From Roseovarius sp. THAF27 (lineage in GTDB: Bacteria; Pseudomonadota; Alphaproteobacteria; Rhodobacterales; Rhodobacteraceae), in the NCBI RefSeq assembly GCF_009363655.1, contig NZ_CP045393.1, forward strand, positions 930,001 through 994,000: 64,000 nt of DNA, written 5' to 3'. Shown here one piece after another: positions 1-8,904 of the stretch. Numbering within the stretch: the first letter of the stretch is position 1; every line of letters starts with the position of its first letter. A model generated the notes under the pieces. The model saw nothing but the letters and a program-made list of their open reading frames with translations. It did not search any database and was not told where the DNA came from. The translations under genes were made by a program, and so were the position numbers.

Positions 1-335
1 CAAGTAGTGTCCTCGGTGAGGCCGAGACTGATTTGTCCTCGCACCGATGTCTTCGAGAGCGAGCGCAAAGCCTCGTCATGAATGGCAAGGATGCGTCGCG
101 CGTAGCCCAAGAGGTCGCGCCCCGTATCCGTAAAAAGGGGCGCGCCGGGGCGCCTGCTGAGAAGGTCGCAATCAAGGCTGGTCTCGAGCCTTTTGATCTT
201 ATGGCTCACAGCTGATTGCGACAGTCCAAGGTGCGCCGCGGCGCGGGTCACCCCCCCGTGGTCCTCGATCGCGCTCAGGGCACGGAGCGCATCGATGTCC
301 AGCCGTTGGACTAATTTGTCTGACATGAATGACAT
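1..335 (-). CDS. LysR-family transcriptional regulator, N-terminal part (cut by window edge)
   Basis: Reading leftward from ATG at 335 (or the in-frame ATG at 326), about 110 residues form the DNA-binding half of a LysR regulator. The sequence LDIDALRALSAIEDHGG is followed by the helix-turn-helix core AAAHLGLSQSAVSHKIKRLE. The effector-binding domain lies beyond position 1. It is encoded on the same strand as, and about 70 bases downstream of, the small membrane-protein gene at 405-671, so it may be co-transcribed with it, which is less usual than the divergent LysR arrangement. The target is unknown. The family is clear; only completeness is not. Confidence 0.88.
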   Translation of the reverse strand, partial: MSFMSDKLVQRLDIDALRALSAIEDHGGVTRAAAHLGLSQSAVSHKIKRLETSLDCDLLSRRPGAPLFTDTGRDLLGYARRILAIHDEALRSLSKTSVRGQISLGLTEDTT

Positions 336-404
336 CGATGGCTACCTAACTTTCAGCGATCTGCTTCATGTTACCGTCTGGCTGTTCGGCCGGCAAGCTC
401 GACG

Positions 405-671
405 TCAGCCCCATCGGACCAAGCCGATCATCGCCGAAGAAGCGTAGAACACTTGCAGCAACAGGAAGGTCCAGCGTCCGTCGATGACCGCCCATGCAGC
501 GAAGAGACCCGACGAGATCAGCAACAAAGTGAATCCCAGGGTCTCGGCTCCGACGTTCGATGCGATCAGCAAGGCATAGGCCATGGCCAGCACTGAGCCT
601 GTGATCTCGAATAGCGTGGTTAGCCTGCGCCGGTCTCGCCTGTTAGTCGGCCTCTGCGAGATGTCGGTCAT
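405..671 (-). CDS. Small integral membrane protein, unknown function
   Basis: This 88-residue protein has a charged N-terminus (MTDISQRPTNRRDRRRL) followed by about three hydrophobic segments (roughly residues 22-38, 45-62 and 68-86) rich in Leu, Ala and Ile. It resembles the small multi-pass membrane proteins of the CBU_0592 type, but no catalytic motif is visible. It starts three bases after the stop of the hydrolase gene at 675-1523, which points to translational coupling and one operon. Function is not recognised. Confidence 0.6.
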   Translation of the reverse strand: MTDISQRPTNRRDRRRLTTLFEITGSVLAMAYALLIASNVGAETLGFTLLLISSGLFAAWAVIDGRWTFLLLQVFYASSAMIGLVRWG

Positions 672-674
672 GGC

Positions 675-1523
675 TCAACCCTTCCTCTTGAGGAATTCAA
701 CCAGCAAGCCGGAGATCTTCTCGGGCTGGTCTTCCATCGCGAAATGGCCGCACTCTTCCAACACGTGCAGTTCTGAGTCTGGGATGGCCTCGTGTAGCTT
801 TTGCGCCCAGGCGACCACCTGCCAGGCGTCATCCGCCCCCCAGATCAGCTGAACCGGGATATTGCCGAGTTCAGCGAGTCGGGGAGTCAGTTCGCCAGTA
901 TGCCTCGGGTCGTAATGCCGGACCTGATGGTGAAACAGGCTGCCTTGTCCGATCGGGTTGGAGATGAACTCCAGAAATGTCTCGAGCGATGTCTCGGAAA
1001 AGCGTTCCTTGTGCTGCACAGTCGACAACAACCAGTCCCGAAAATGCGCCCTGTGGTCGGCATCGGAGGCCTTGATCAACGCATCCAGACCGGCTTGCAT
1101 CTGCTGATGCGTGCGTTTCGAGGGCCAGCTGTCGAAGCTGACCACATCGATCAGGCTAAGTGAGCGAACACGCCGTTGCGAGAAGATCGAAAACCGCTGG
1201 GCGACCGCGCCCCCGATGTCGTGGGCAACGATGTGGGCGTCATCCAGTCCCCAATGATCAAGCAGCCGATCCAAAATGGGAACCTGCCCCGTGACCGAGG
1301 TGTCGATTTCCGGGTCCCATGGGCGTTCCGAAAGGCCGTAGCCCAAGAGGTCGTAGACATGCACCTTGTGGCCAGCGGCGACCAGTGCCGGCAGGATATT
1401 CCGCCAGATATATGAAGAGGATGGGGTGCCGTGGATCAGCACGACCGGAGACCCTGCGCCGTGGATGCCATGCGCGATGCGGGTGTCATTGATGAGGACA
1501 TGATCGTTGACGAGGTGGACCAT
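675..1523 (-). CDS. Alpha/beta hydrolase with Asp nucleophile (haloalkane/haloacetate dehalogenase-like)
   Basis: This 282-residue alpha/beta-hydrolase has an oxyanion-hole motif HGTPSSS (residues 31-37), a nucleophile elbow VAHDIGG with Asp102 where esterases have Ser, an acid region IWGADD (about 228-232) and the catalytic His260 in EECGHF. An Asp nucleophile is the hallmark of haloalkane dehalogenases, fluoroacetate dehalogenases and epoxide hydrolases, which form an alkyl-enzyme ester that is then hydrolysed. The substrate cannot be told from sequence. It has no signal peptide, so it is probably cytoplasmic. It heads a likely operon with the small membrane protein and perhaps the LysR gene. 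Confidence 0.82.
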   Translation of the reverse strand: MVHLVNDHVLINDTRIAHGIHGAGSPVVLIHGTPSSSYIWRNILPALVAAGHKVHVYDLLGYGLSERPWDPEIDTSVTGQVPILDRLLDHWGLDDAHIVAHDIGGAVAQRFSIFSQRRVRSLSLIDVVSFDSWPSKRTHQQMQAGLDALIKASDADHRAHFRDWLLSTVQHKERFSETSLETFLEFISNPIGQGSLFHHQVRHYDPRHTGELTPRLAELGNIPVQLIWGADDAWQVVAWAQKLHEAIPDSELHVLEECGHFAMEDQPEKISGLLVEFLKRKG

Positions 1524-1766
1524 GAAGAACGCTCCTGAACAAGTTGGCTCAAGAGGAGATACAACATATCATTGAATGCGCCTAATGAATGTTATTGCCG
1601 ACCTGATCGAAAAAATTCATGGACCTTACACTTAGCGAAACGCAACGCCGCAGTGCGAACATACAGTGCAGCGTTCCGAATGCCATCTGCAGAAGCCCGT
1701 TGACGGCATTCAGCGCGGCCGTGCCAGCCCAGCGGGGTCCCCCGCCAGGCTGGCACCAATGTCGTA

Positions 1767-2438
1767 TCAATCGAGTTGAGCGATCAGCAACTCGGCCACC
1801 TTGTCGGAGGACATCGGGTTCTGCCCGCTGATGAGGCGACCGTCCTGAACCGCCTTCGGTTCCATGTCAGGGCCCGGTTGGAAGTCCGCGCCAAGCTCGC
1901 GCAGACGAGTTTCGAGGAGGAAAGGGACGACGGCCTCGAGGCCGGTGCCCTTCTCTTCGCTGTCGGTGAATGCCGAGACCTTGCGCCCCTTCACGAGCGG
2001 TTCGCCATTGACCTCGACACCGACGAAGGCCGCCGGACCATGGCACACCGAGGCGAGCACCTTGCCTTTCTCCCAGGCGGCCGACAGGAATTGCGCGACC
2101 TCGTCGGAAGAGGCGAGGTCCCAGACAGCACCGTGGCCGCCGGGGATGAAGACTGCATCGAAATCGCCCGACCGCTGGTCGGAAAGCGATGCGGGCGCCT
2201 CGAGCAGCGCCATGGCGGCCGCGTCCTTCTTGAAACGGGCATCGGCGCCGTCGCCCTGCGGCTCCGAGTTCGGGTCCACGGGGATGGGTGCGCCGCCCAG
2301 CGTTGCGACGGTGATGTCGTGACCAGCATCCTTCAGCGCAAAATAGGGGGCGGCCAGTTCCTCGAGCCAGACGCCGGTCTTGTTGCCCGTCTCGCCGAGT
2401 TCGGCATGGGCGGTGGAGAGAATGAGGATCTTTGACAT
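1767..2438 (-). CDS. DJ-1/PfpI-family protein (type 1 glutamine amidotransferase-like, Hsp31-like)
   Basis: The protein has 223 residues, the usual length for the family. It begins with a Rossmann-like strand (MSKILILSTA) and contains IPGGHGAVWD (about residues 98-107) and the nucleophile elbow VCHGPAAF with Cys132, as in Hsp31/YajL-type glyoxalases, chaperones and proteases. Members handle glyoxals or other reactive carbonyls. It lies 31 bases downstream of the aldo/keto reductase gene on the same strand, so the two probably form a carbonyl-detoxification operon. Confidence 0.88.
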   Translation of the reverse strand: MSKILILSTAHAELGETGNKTGVWLEELAAPYFALKDAGHDITVATLGGAPIPVDPNSEPQGDGADARFKKDAAAMALLEAPASLSDQRSGDFDAVFIPGGHGAVWDLASSDEVAQFLSAAWEKGKVLASVCHGPAAFVGVEVNGEPLVKGRKVSAFTDSEEKGTGLEAVVPFLLETRLRELGADFQPGPDMEPKAVQDGRLISGQNPMSSDKVAELLIAQLD

Positions 2439-2469
2439 GTTTGTGTCTCCTTGTGTTCAGTGCTGAATG

Positions 2470-3294
2470 TCAGTCCCAATCGGGCGCGAGTGCGTCCGGC
2501 GAGACGATGCGCCCATCCGGGCGTGTGAGGGCGTCAATGCGCGCGATCTCTTCGGCCGTGAGGTTGATCTCGGCGGCGGCAAGGTTGCCGGCAAGGCGTG
2601 ACGACTTTGCGGTTTTGGGAACAGCGACGCCGAGCGGTTTCGCGAGTAGCCAAGCCACCGAGATGGCCGCCGGTGTGGTGCCGTGCGCGGTTGCGATCTC
2701 TTTCAATGTCTTGTCTTCCATCACCGCCCCCTGGGCGAGCGGCGAATAGGCTTCGAACGGGATTTTGCGCGTGCCCATGTGCGCGAGCAGCCTGGACTGG
2801 TCCAGGAACGGGTGAAGCTCAATCTGGTTAGCGGCCAGCGGCGCTTCAAGGGTGGTCTCGCTCTCTTTCAGTTGCGCGATCGTGAAGTTCGACACGCCGC
2901 CAAAGCGAACCTTGCCCTCGGCGATGAGGGCGTCGAGCACGGGCAGAGTCTCCGACAGCGGCACCGTGCGCGCGGGCCAGTGAAGCAGGAGCAGGTCGAT
3001 GTAATCCGTGCCGAGCGCGGCCAGCGAGCGCTCTGTGGCGGCGCGGAAATCACCGGCGGCGAAATGCTCGGGCAGGATCTTGGTGGTCACGAAGACCTGG
3101 TCACGGGGCACGTCCGCGGCGCGGATCCCGGCGCCTACCTCTTCTTCGTTGCCATAGGCCTGCGCGGTGTCGATATGCCGGTAGCCCTCGGCAAGCGCGG
3201 CGGCGACGATGTCGCGTGTCTCGCCTTCGGGCATCTTGAACGTGCCGAGACCAAGGTTCGGGATGGCGGCGGGGCCGACGGGTTTGATCGTCAT
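2470..3294 (-). CDS. Aldo/keto reductase (2,5-diketo-D-gluconate reductase type)
   Basis: This 274-residue NADPH-dependent reductase has the catalytic tetrad in place: Asp42 and Tyr47 in HIDTAQAYGNE, Lys72 in VTTKIL, and His105 in LLLLHWP. The C-terminal half carries the usual cofactor-binding segment (VPKTAKSSRLAGNL). It reduces aldehydes or ketones in the cytoplasm. An upstream in-frame ATG at 3354 exists, but the start at 3294 is preferred because AAAAGGA lies at ribosome-binding distance and the family begins here. It precedes the PfpI-like gene, and the MFS gene lies just upstream on the same strand. Confidence 0.9.
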   Translation of the reverse strand: MTIKPVGPAAIPNLGLGTFKMPEGETRDIVAAALAEGYRHIDTAQAYGNEEEVGAGIRAADVPRDQVFVTTKILPEHFAAGDFRAATERSLAALGTDYIDLLLLHWPARTVPLSETLPVLDALIAEGKVRFGGVSNFTIAQLKESETTLEAPLAANQIELHPFLDQSRLLAHMGTRKIPFEAYSPLAQGAVMEDKTLKEIATAHGTTPAAISVAWLLAKPLGVAVPKTAKSSRLAGNLAAAEINLTAEEIARIDALTRPDGRIVSPDALAPDWD

Positions 3295-3431
3295 TGTAGG
3301 GTGTCCTTTTCGATTTGGGTGGTCGGAACGGCGGTCAGGGCGGGATCGTTCCACGCCTCAAGGCACGTAATGTGCAGAACCTGTTTCATGAGGGTGCTCC
3401 TTTCATTTGCGATTTTTGGTACCGGACGCGG

Positions 3432-4610
3432 TCACTCGGCGGCGACCGGGTGGCTGCGCCTGGCCAGGCCGCCGGACAGCCGGACCAGCGCAATGCCGAC
3501 GAGGACGACTACGGCGCCGATGAAGGGCGTCGCGGCAAGGCCGATCCCATCGACCACGAGGCCACCGGCCCAGGCCCCCACGGCGATGCCGAGGTTGAAC
3601 GCACCGATATTGAGGCCCGAGGCCACGTCGACCGCGCCTGGGGCGACCTCCCGCGCGATGGCGACGGTGTAGCTCTGCAGCGGCGGCACGTTGGCGAAGG
3701 CAAAGCCACCCCAGACCGCCACGACGGCGATCGCTGCGACCGGCGAGGAGAGCGCCACACCAAGTGCTGCGAGAGACGCGGCGAGCCCCGCGAAGATGAG
3801 CGTCAGTGCCGGAACCGGGCCGGTCCGGTCGGCCAGCTTGCCGCCAAGGATGTTGCCCGCCGCCACGGAAGCCCCGTAGAGAAGGATCACGAGGCTAACC
3901 GCTCCGGCCGACAGGCGCGACACATCCGTCAGCATCGGCGCAAGATAGGTGAAGGCGATGAAGTTGCCGCCATAGCCCACCGCCGTGATCAGGTAGACAA
4001 GCAGCAGTCGCGGCGAGGTCAGAACCTGCATCTGCGCCTTAAGCGACGGGGGCGCACCGCGGCGCAGATTGTTGGGCACCAGCACGGCGCTCGCGATCAG
4101 GCCGATCAGGCCGAGGGCGACAACCCCGAGGAAGGTCGACTGCCACCCGAAGGTCTGGCCGATCCAGGTGCCGAAGGGCACCCCGGTGACAAGCGCGACC
4201 GTCAGGCCGAGAAAGACCGTGGCGATGGCCGAACTCTCCTTCTCGCGCTCCACCAGATCGGTCGCGATGGTCGAGGCAATGGCAAAGAAGACACCGTGGG
4301 CAAGCCCGGTGATGAAACGCGCCGCGATCAGGCTGCCATAGCCCGGGGCGACCGCGGCAAAGGCATTGCCGGCGATGAACAGGGTCAGCAGCGCAAGCAG
4401 AAGCGTCTTGCGCGGCAGCTTGCCGGCCAGTGCGGTCAGGACCGGGGCGCCGATTGTGACGCCAAGCGCGTAGAGGCTGACAAGCAGCCCGGCAGAGGGC
4501 AGCGAGACGCCGAGGTCTGCGGCGATGGTGGGGATGAGGCCGACGATAACGAACTCGGTCGTCCCGACGGCAAAGGCGCTGATGGTGAGCGCCCAGAGGG
4601 CAAGTGGCAT
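3432..4610 (-). CDS. MFS transporter, DHA1 family (sugar/drug efflux, AraJ/YdhP-like)
   Basis: This 392-residue hydrophobic protein should form twelve membrane helices in two halves. The N-terminal SAFAVGTTEFVIVGLIPTIA is typical of the AraJ/SotB/YdhP branch of DHA1 exporters, and the loop 2-3 region carries a degenerate MFS motif A. These proteins use the proton gradient to export sugars or drugs. The gene is transcribed away from the LysR gene at 4710-5594 across about 100 bases, which suggests that LysR protein controls it. The aldo/keto reductase and PfpI-like genes follow on the same strand and may share regulation. Confidence 0.9.
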   Translation of the reverse strand: MPLALWALTISAFAVGTTEFVIVGLIPTIAADLGVSLPSAGLLVSLYALGVTIGAPVLTALAGKLPRKTLLLALLTLFIAGNAFAAVAPGYGSLIAARFITGLAHGVFFAIASTIATDLVEREKESSAIATVFLGLTVALVTGVPFGTWIGQTFGWQSTFLGVVALGLIGLIASAVLVPNNLRRGAPPSLKAQMQVLTSPRLLLVYLITAVGYGGNFIAFTYLAPMLTDVSRLSAGAVSLVILLYGASVAAGNILGGKLADRTGPVPALTLIFAGLAASLAALGVALSSPVAAIAVVAVWGGFAFANVPPLQSYTVAIAREVAPGAVDVASGLNIGAFNLGIAVGAWAGGLVVDGIGLAATPFIGAVVVLVGIALVRLSGGLARRSHPVAAE

Positions 4611-4618
4611 GGGTCTGA

Positions 4619-4651
4619 TCTCCGGATTGGGAATTTTGTCTCGACCGGAGA
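4619..4651. promoter_or_regulatory. Inverted repeat between MFS and LysR genes (candidate operator)
   Basis: TCTCCGG (4619-4625) and CCGGAGA (4645-4651) are perfect 7-base arms separated by 19 bases. They lie in the short divergent intergenic region, directly upstream of the MFS start at 4610. Such dyads next to a divergent LysR gene are often the binding site of that regulator. The assignment is inferred from position and symmetry only. Confidence 0.4.
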
Positions 4652-4709
4652 GATGGCAGGCCGTAGCCTTTGCGGGAATAGAAGATGGCGGAAAGGGTCA
4701 TTGCGCCAA

Positions 4710-5594
4710 ATGCACGAATTACCTCAGACCCGGGACCTCGTGGCCTTTGTCGCGATCGTCGAGGATAACGGCTTTGCCGAGGCGTCCCGGCGCTTGGGGG
4801 TCGCGCCCTCGACCCTCAGCCGGACGGTGAGTCGGCTGGAACAGCAGCTGGGCGTGACGCTTCTGCGCCGCACGACGCGGATGATCGAAATGACGCCCGA
4901 GGGGCGCGATTTCCTGGACACTGCGCGCGACATCCTCGCCCGGGCCGAGGCGCTTGCGGAGCTGGGCACCAGCGGGCGCACCCCGCGCGGGCCGTTGCGT
5001 GTCAACGCACCGGTGCCCTTTTTGCTGCACGCCATCGCGCCACGCTTGCCCGAGTTCCGCGCCCGCTATCCCGAGATCCGCTTGCGGTTCGACATGACCG
5101 ACGATGTGATCGACCTGATCGGCGCCCATGCCGATGTCGCCATCCGGTTCGGGCCGCTGGAAGACAGTGACCTGCTGAAGCGGCCTTTGGGTCGAACTCC
5201 GTGGAAGCTTGTCGCGGCTCCGCACTATCTCGACGCGCAGGGATGGCCAGAGATGCCGGGTGATCTCGCGCGACTGGCGCAGGTGCGGTTCTCGGCGCCT
5301 GCCCATATCAACCTGCTGGAGTTCCGCGGCATGGACCGCCCCGTCGAGGTTCCCGCCGCTGTAGAGGCCTCGAACGGGGAAGCGGTCCGGCGGCTTGTGG
5401 TCGCCGGCTGCGGTATCGCACGATTCTCCGACTTCATGGTCGCCGAGGATCTGAAAGCGGGCCGGCTGGTCGAGCTTTTCCCCGGCGAGGTCACGGCCGA
5501 GCCGCTGGAGATGACCGCACTCTATCTCACGCGCGCATCGGGCTTGCGGCGGCTGGCCGTCTTTCTGGACTGGCTGAAAGAAATCGTGACGTAG
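4710..5594 (+). CDS. LysR-family transcriptional regulator
   Basis: The protein has 294 residues. The N-terminal winged helix-turn-helix includes EASRRLGVAPSTLSRTVSRLE (about residues 23-43), followed by the linker and a periplasmic-binding-protein-like effector domain (from about residue 90: GPLRVNAPVPF...). The ATG at 4710 matches the family N-terminus; the reading frame is open far upstream, but that part is antisense to the MFS gene. It is divergent from that MFS gene and probably regulates it. The region AVEASNGEAVRRLVVAGCGIAR fits the CrgA/AaeR-like subgroup. Confidence 0.9.
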   Translation: MHELPQTRDLVAFVAIVEDNGFAEASRRLGVAPSTLSRTVSRLEQQLGVTLLRRTTRMIEMTPEGRDFLDTARDILARAEALAELGTSGRTPRGPLRVNAPVPFLLHAIAPRLPEFRARYPEIRLRFDMTDDVIDLIGAHADVAIRFGPLEDSDLLKRPLGRTPWKLVAAPHYLDAQGWPEMPGDLARLAQVRFSAPAHINLLEFRGMDRPVEVPAAVEASNGEAVRRLVVAGCGIARFSDFMVAEDLKAGRLVELFPGEVTAEPLEMTALYLTRASGLRRLAVFLDWLKEIVT

Positions 5595-5673
5595 CGCTGC
5601 GCGCGAGGGTCTCAGGGGCGCATGTCGGAACGACTGAACCTGACAAGCCCCGTTCATGTGCCGTGCGGGACAG

Positions 5674-6198
5674 CTACCCGAGCGCGGCCCGCAGCGCCTG
5701 CGCCAGGCGCTTGGCGGCCTCGATCGCGGCGTCGCCGCGCAAAGGCCAGGCCTGGGTCAGGCCCTCGATGATCACGAGCAGTTCGGTCTCGGCCACACCA
5801 AGACCGGTCGCCTCGGCCGCGCAGGACGCGACCTCGGCTTTGTGGCGTTCCAGAAGGGCGCGCAGGGGCAGGCTGTTCGGGTCGGCAGCCACGGCGGCAT
5901 GAAACAGGCAGCCATGCGAGGTCTCGGTCGCCATCCAGGTGCCGACGCGGGCCAGAATGGCCTCCGTCGCTTCGTCCGGGCTCTCAGGCAGCCTGTCGAA
6001 GACATGCGAGAGGTAGCGCTGATGCCGGTTTTCCAGCGCCGCCAGCACCATGTCGGCCCGCGAGGGCGTGTACTTGTAGAGCGTGCGCAGGCTGACGCCG
6101 GCAGCGTCGCGCAAATCCTCGACCGAGGGCTCGGCAAAACCGCGGGCGGCAAAGGCCTGTTCCAGACCGGCAGATATCCTGCGCATCATCTCCGTCAT
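5674..6198 (-). CDS. TetR/AcrR-family transcriptional regulator
   Basis: This 174-residue protein has an N-terminal TetR helix-turn-helix: SVEDLRDAAGVSLRTLYKYTPSRADMV spans roughly residues 25-51. A helical ligand-binding domain follows. HGCLFHAAVAADPNSLPLR recalls the TetR group whose effector domain begins with a Cys-containing segment. It is divergent from the MDR oxidoreductase gene at 6269-7339, with only 70 bases between the two starts, so it very likely represses that gene and itself. The ligand is unknown, probably an electrophile or quinone given the neighbour. Confidence 0.87.
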   Translation of the reverse strand: MTEMMRRISAGLEQAFAARGFAEPSVEDLRDAAGVSLRTLYKYTPSRADMVLAALENRHQRYLSHVFDRLPESPDEATEAILARVGTWMATETSHGCLFHAAVAADPNSLPLRALLERHKAEVASCAAEATGLGVAETELLVIIEGLTQAWPLRGDAAIEAAKRLAQALRAALG

Positions 6199-6214
6199 GC
6201 TTGACGATGTAAAG

Positions 6215-6252
6215 CGATCCCTCTACCTACGCAAGTAGAGCGATCATTCTAC
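6215..6252. promoter_or_regulatory. Dyad and direct repeats in TetR/oxidoreductase intergenic region (candidate TetR operator)
   Basis: CTCTAC (6221-6226) and GTAGAG (6235-6240) form an inverted repeat around an 8-base centre. Overlapping it, CGATCCCTCTAC (6215-6226) and CGATCATTCTAC (6241-6252) are direct repeats agreeing at 10 of 12 positions. The cluster occupies most of the 70-base gap between two divergent genes, as expected for an autoregulatory TetR site. Inferred from symmetry and position. Confidence 0.5.
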
Positions 6253-6268
6253 ACTGGAGCCTGCCAAG

Positions 6269-7339
6269 ATGACCCTGCCCGCAATCATGAACGCCGTCCT
6301 GCTCACCGGGCATGGCGGTCTCGACAAGCTGGAATGGCGCGAGGATGTGCCAGTGCCGCAGCCCGGTGCCGGAGAGGTGCTGATCCGCACCGGCGCCTCC
6401 TCGGTGAACAATACCGACGTGAACACCCGCACCGGCTGGTATTCCAAGTCCGTGCGGGGCGACACGAACTCGGCCGCCACGGAAGGATATGGTGGCGCAT
6501 CGGATGCCGACGGCGCATGGTCCGGAGCGCTGAGCTTTCCGCGCATCCAGGGCGCCGATTGCTGCGGCCGGATCGTTGCGGTCGGTGCGGGCGTGGAGGC
6601 TGCACGCATCGGCGAACGCGTGCTGGTTCGGCCGATGCATCGTCCCGATGGCGCAGAGCCCGATGCACTGGTGACCTTCGGCTCCGAACGCGACGGGGCC
6701 TTCGCGGAATACACCACGGTCGAGTCCCATCACGCCTTGAAGATCGACAGCCCGCTGTCGGATATCGAGCTTGCCGCCTTCCCCTGCGCCTTCTCGACCG
6801 CCGAAGGCATGATCCAGCGCGCGGATCTGGGCGCCGAACGCGTCCTGATCACGGGGGCCTCGGGCGGTGTCGGTTCGGCAGCGGTGCAGCTGGCCAAACG
6901 ACGCGGCGCGCATGTCACCGCGCTCACCAGGCCGGCCAAGATGGAGGCGCTGCAGGCGCTTGGCGCTGATGTCACGCTGGACCGAACCGCACCCCTGCGT
7001 GAGGACGCCTTTGACGTGGTGCTGGACCTCGTCGGCGGGCCGCGCTGGCCCGCATTGCTGGACGCGCTGGTGCCGAAAGGCCGCTACGTGACCTCGGGCG
7101 CCATCGCCGGCCCGATCGTCGAGCTCGACCTGCGGACGCTATACCTGAAGGACCTGACGCTGCTCGGCAGCACCCGGCAGGACCCGCAGGTCTTCACCGA
7201 CCTGGTGAGCTATATCGAGGCCGGCGAGATCCGCCCCGTCCTGGCCGAGCGTCACCCGCTTCGCGAGTTGCGCGCCGCACAGGAGGCCTTCCTCGATAAG
7301 TCCCACCTCGGCAAGATCGGGATCGAGATCTCCGGATGA
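6269..7339 (+). CDS. Medium-chain dehydrogenase/reductase, quinone-oxidoreductase-like
   Basis: This 356-residue MDR-superfamily protein has an N-terminal GroES-like domain (PQPGAGEVLIRTGASSVNNTD), a central Rossmann domain with the nucleotide-binding motif ITGASGGVGSAAVQLAK (about residues 195-211), and a C-terminal catalytic return (HPLRELRAAQEAF). No zinc-ligand pattern of alcohol dehydrogenases is evident, so an NADPH quinone or enone reductase role is most likely. A GGAG lies nine bases before the ATG. It is divergent from, and presumably regulated by, the TetR gene. Confidence 0.87.
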   Translation: MTLPAIMNAVLLTGHGGLDKLEWREDVPVPQPGAGEVLIRTGASSVNNTDVNTRTGWYSKSVRGDTNSAATEGYGGASDADGAWSGALSFPRIQGADCCGRIVAVGAGVEAARIGERVLVRPMHRPDGAEPDALVTFGSERDGAFAEYTTVESHHALKIDSPLSDIELAAFPCAFSTAEGMIQRADLGAERVLITGASGGVGSAAVQLAKRRGAHVTALTRPAKMEALQALGADVTLDRTAPLREDAFDVVLDLVGGPRWPALLDALVPKGRYVTSGAIAGPIVELDLRTLYLKDLTLLGSTRQDPQVFTDLVSYIEAGEIRPVLAERHPLRELRAAQEAFLDKSHLGKIGIEISG

Positions 7340-7591
7340 CGGCTGTCCCGGCCTGCCGCTTGCGAACTCGGGCCACACCCGTGTTCGTGGAGGGGCCTTG
7401 GGCGACGGCGCAGTTCTCTCCGACGGTGAGGGCAGCCACGGCACGTATGGCCGTCCGCCAGACCGGGGTAACCCGCGCTCTCGCGCCTCAAACGCGGCTC
7501 TCGTGACCCGCGCAGGGAGCGCTCTGGGCCTTTGTGTTATCCAGCGGACCTGTCTACGAATGACAGCCGTAGAGACAGGAAAGGCAACACC

Positions 7592-8755
7592 ATGATCCCG
7601 ACCGAGTTGGCCGCCTCGATGCGTGAATGGCGCCGCCACTTGCATCGACACCCGGAGTTCGGCTTCGAGGAACAGGAGACTGCCCGGTTCGTCGTCGAGC
7701 GTCTGCGCGCCTTCGGCATCGACGAGATTGAAACCGGCATCGGCGGAACCGGCATCATCGCGACGCTGCGCAAGGGCAATGGCGGACGCACGCTCGCCTT
7801 GCGGGCGGACATGGACTGTCTGCGGATGCAGGAGACGACGAACCTGCCATATGCCTCGTCCAAGCCGGGGCTGATGCATGCCTGCGGCCATGATGGCCAC
7901 ACCACGATCTTGCTGGGAACGGCCGCGGCCCTGGCCAGCGAGGGCGGGTTCGACGGGACGGTGCGTTTGGTCTTCCAGCCCGCCGAGGAATTGGGTCAGG
8001 GCATGAAGGCAATGATCCGGGACGGGCTGGGATCCCGGCTGGCTTTCGACGAGATCTATGGCCTGCACAATAAGCCGGGTCTGCCAGTGGGGTCGTTCGA
8101 GACGCGACCGGGCGCTTTCATGGGAGCCGAGGACGGGTTCAGCATCGTCGTGCGCGGACGCGGCGGACACGCCTCACGCCCTCACGATTGCCGCGACGCG
8201 ATCGTCTGCGCCTGCGCGATCGTCGGCGCATTGCAGACGATCGTCTCGCGCACAATCGACCCCGCGAACCTCGCCGTGGTCTCGGTCACGGGCATCGAGG
8301 GCGACAACATCAAGAACGCCATCGCGAGCGAGGCGCGCATCGAGGGCGACTGCCGCCACTTCAGTGACGATGTGAGCCATCAGGTCGAGGCAGCCCTGCG
8401 CCAGGTCGCCCAAGGCGTGGCCGCCGCGCATGGCTGCGAGGTCGAGATCCAGTACGAGCGCGTGTTCGTGCCACTGGTCAATGATCCCGCCGCCACCGAT
8501 CACGGCTTGAACGCCGCCGCGACCGTGTTCGGCGCCGAGCACGTGGACGGCGAGGCGCCGCGCATGGGCGCGTCCGAGGATTTCGCACAGGCCCTCAGGA
8601 TCGCACCGGGCGCGTTCTTCAACATCGGAAACGGAGACAGCGCCCCACTCCACAGCCCCGAATTCGATTTTAACGACGCGGCGCTCGTCCCGGGCGTCGA
8701 ATGGTTCCTGGAACTGGTACGAAACCGGCTGCCGGTCGAGCAAGACGGAGCATAG
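7592..8755 (+). CDS. M20 family amidohydrolase (hippurate hydrolase / N-acyl-amino-acid deacylase type)
   Basis: This 387-residue metallo-amidohydrolase has ligands typical of the M20D/IAA-amino-acid-hydrolase group: HACGHDGH (residues 96-103), PAEE (131-134), LHN with His159, and GRGGHASRPH (189-198). It should hydrolyse N-acyl or N-aroyl amino acids to the amino acid and the acid. The in-frame ATG at 7532 lacks family sequence; the start at 7592 follows AGGAAAGG at suitable spacing. About 250 bases without coding signal precede it, and it looks monocistronic. Confidence 0.91.
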   Translation: MIPTELAASMREWRRHLHRHPEFGFEEQETARFVVERLRAFGIDEIETGIGGTGIIATLRKGNGGRTLALRADMDCLRMQETTNLPYASSKPGLMHACGHDGHTTILLGTAAALASEGGFDGTVRLVFQPAEELGQGMKAMIRDGLGSRLAFDEIYGLHNKPGLPVGSFETRPGAFMGAEDGFSIVVRGRGGHASRPHDCRDAIVCACAIVGALQTIVSRTIDPANLAVVSVTGIEGDNIKNAIASEARIEGDCRHFSDDVSHQVEAALRQVAQGVAAAHGCEVEIQYERVFVPLVNDPAATDHGLNAAATVFGAEHVDGEAPRMGASEDFAQALRIAPGAFFNIGNGDSAPLHSPEFDFNDAALVPGVEWFLELVRNRLPVEQDGA

Positions 8756-8877
8756 TTACCGACCAGCGCCTTTCCCTCCCGCCAGTAGCCGAAAGCGCAT
8801 CACAGGTGACATTGTTTTACGAGATGCCTTCATCGCGTGTTGGTTGGATTCAGATCTTGAGAAAAAGGCCAATATAG

Positions 8878-8900
8878 CCTCTGCAATTTGCATGCAGAGG
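8878..8900 (+). promoter_or_regulatory. Hairpin sequestering the transposase ribosome-binding site
   Basis: CCTCTGCA (8878-8885) and TGCAGAGG (8893-8900) form a perfect 8-base-pair stem with a 7-base loop. The 3' arm contains AGAGG, the only plausible ribosome-binding site for the ATG at 8905. Folding would hide it in the mRNA. Insertion sequences often use such structures to keep transposase translation low, for example on read-through transcripts. The structure is seen; the role is inferred. Confidence 0.55.
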
Positions 8901-8904
8901 TCAT

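Noticed and set aside
3315..4709. N-terminal extension of the LysR frame reaching back to 3315
   Set aside because: The first 465 codons are antisense to the MFS transporter and are charged low-complexity sequence; the LysR family start is at 4710.
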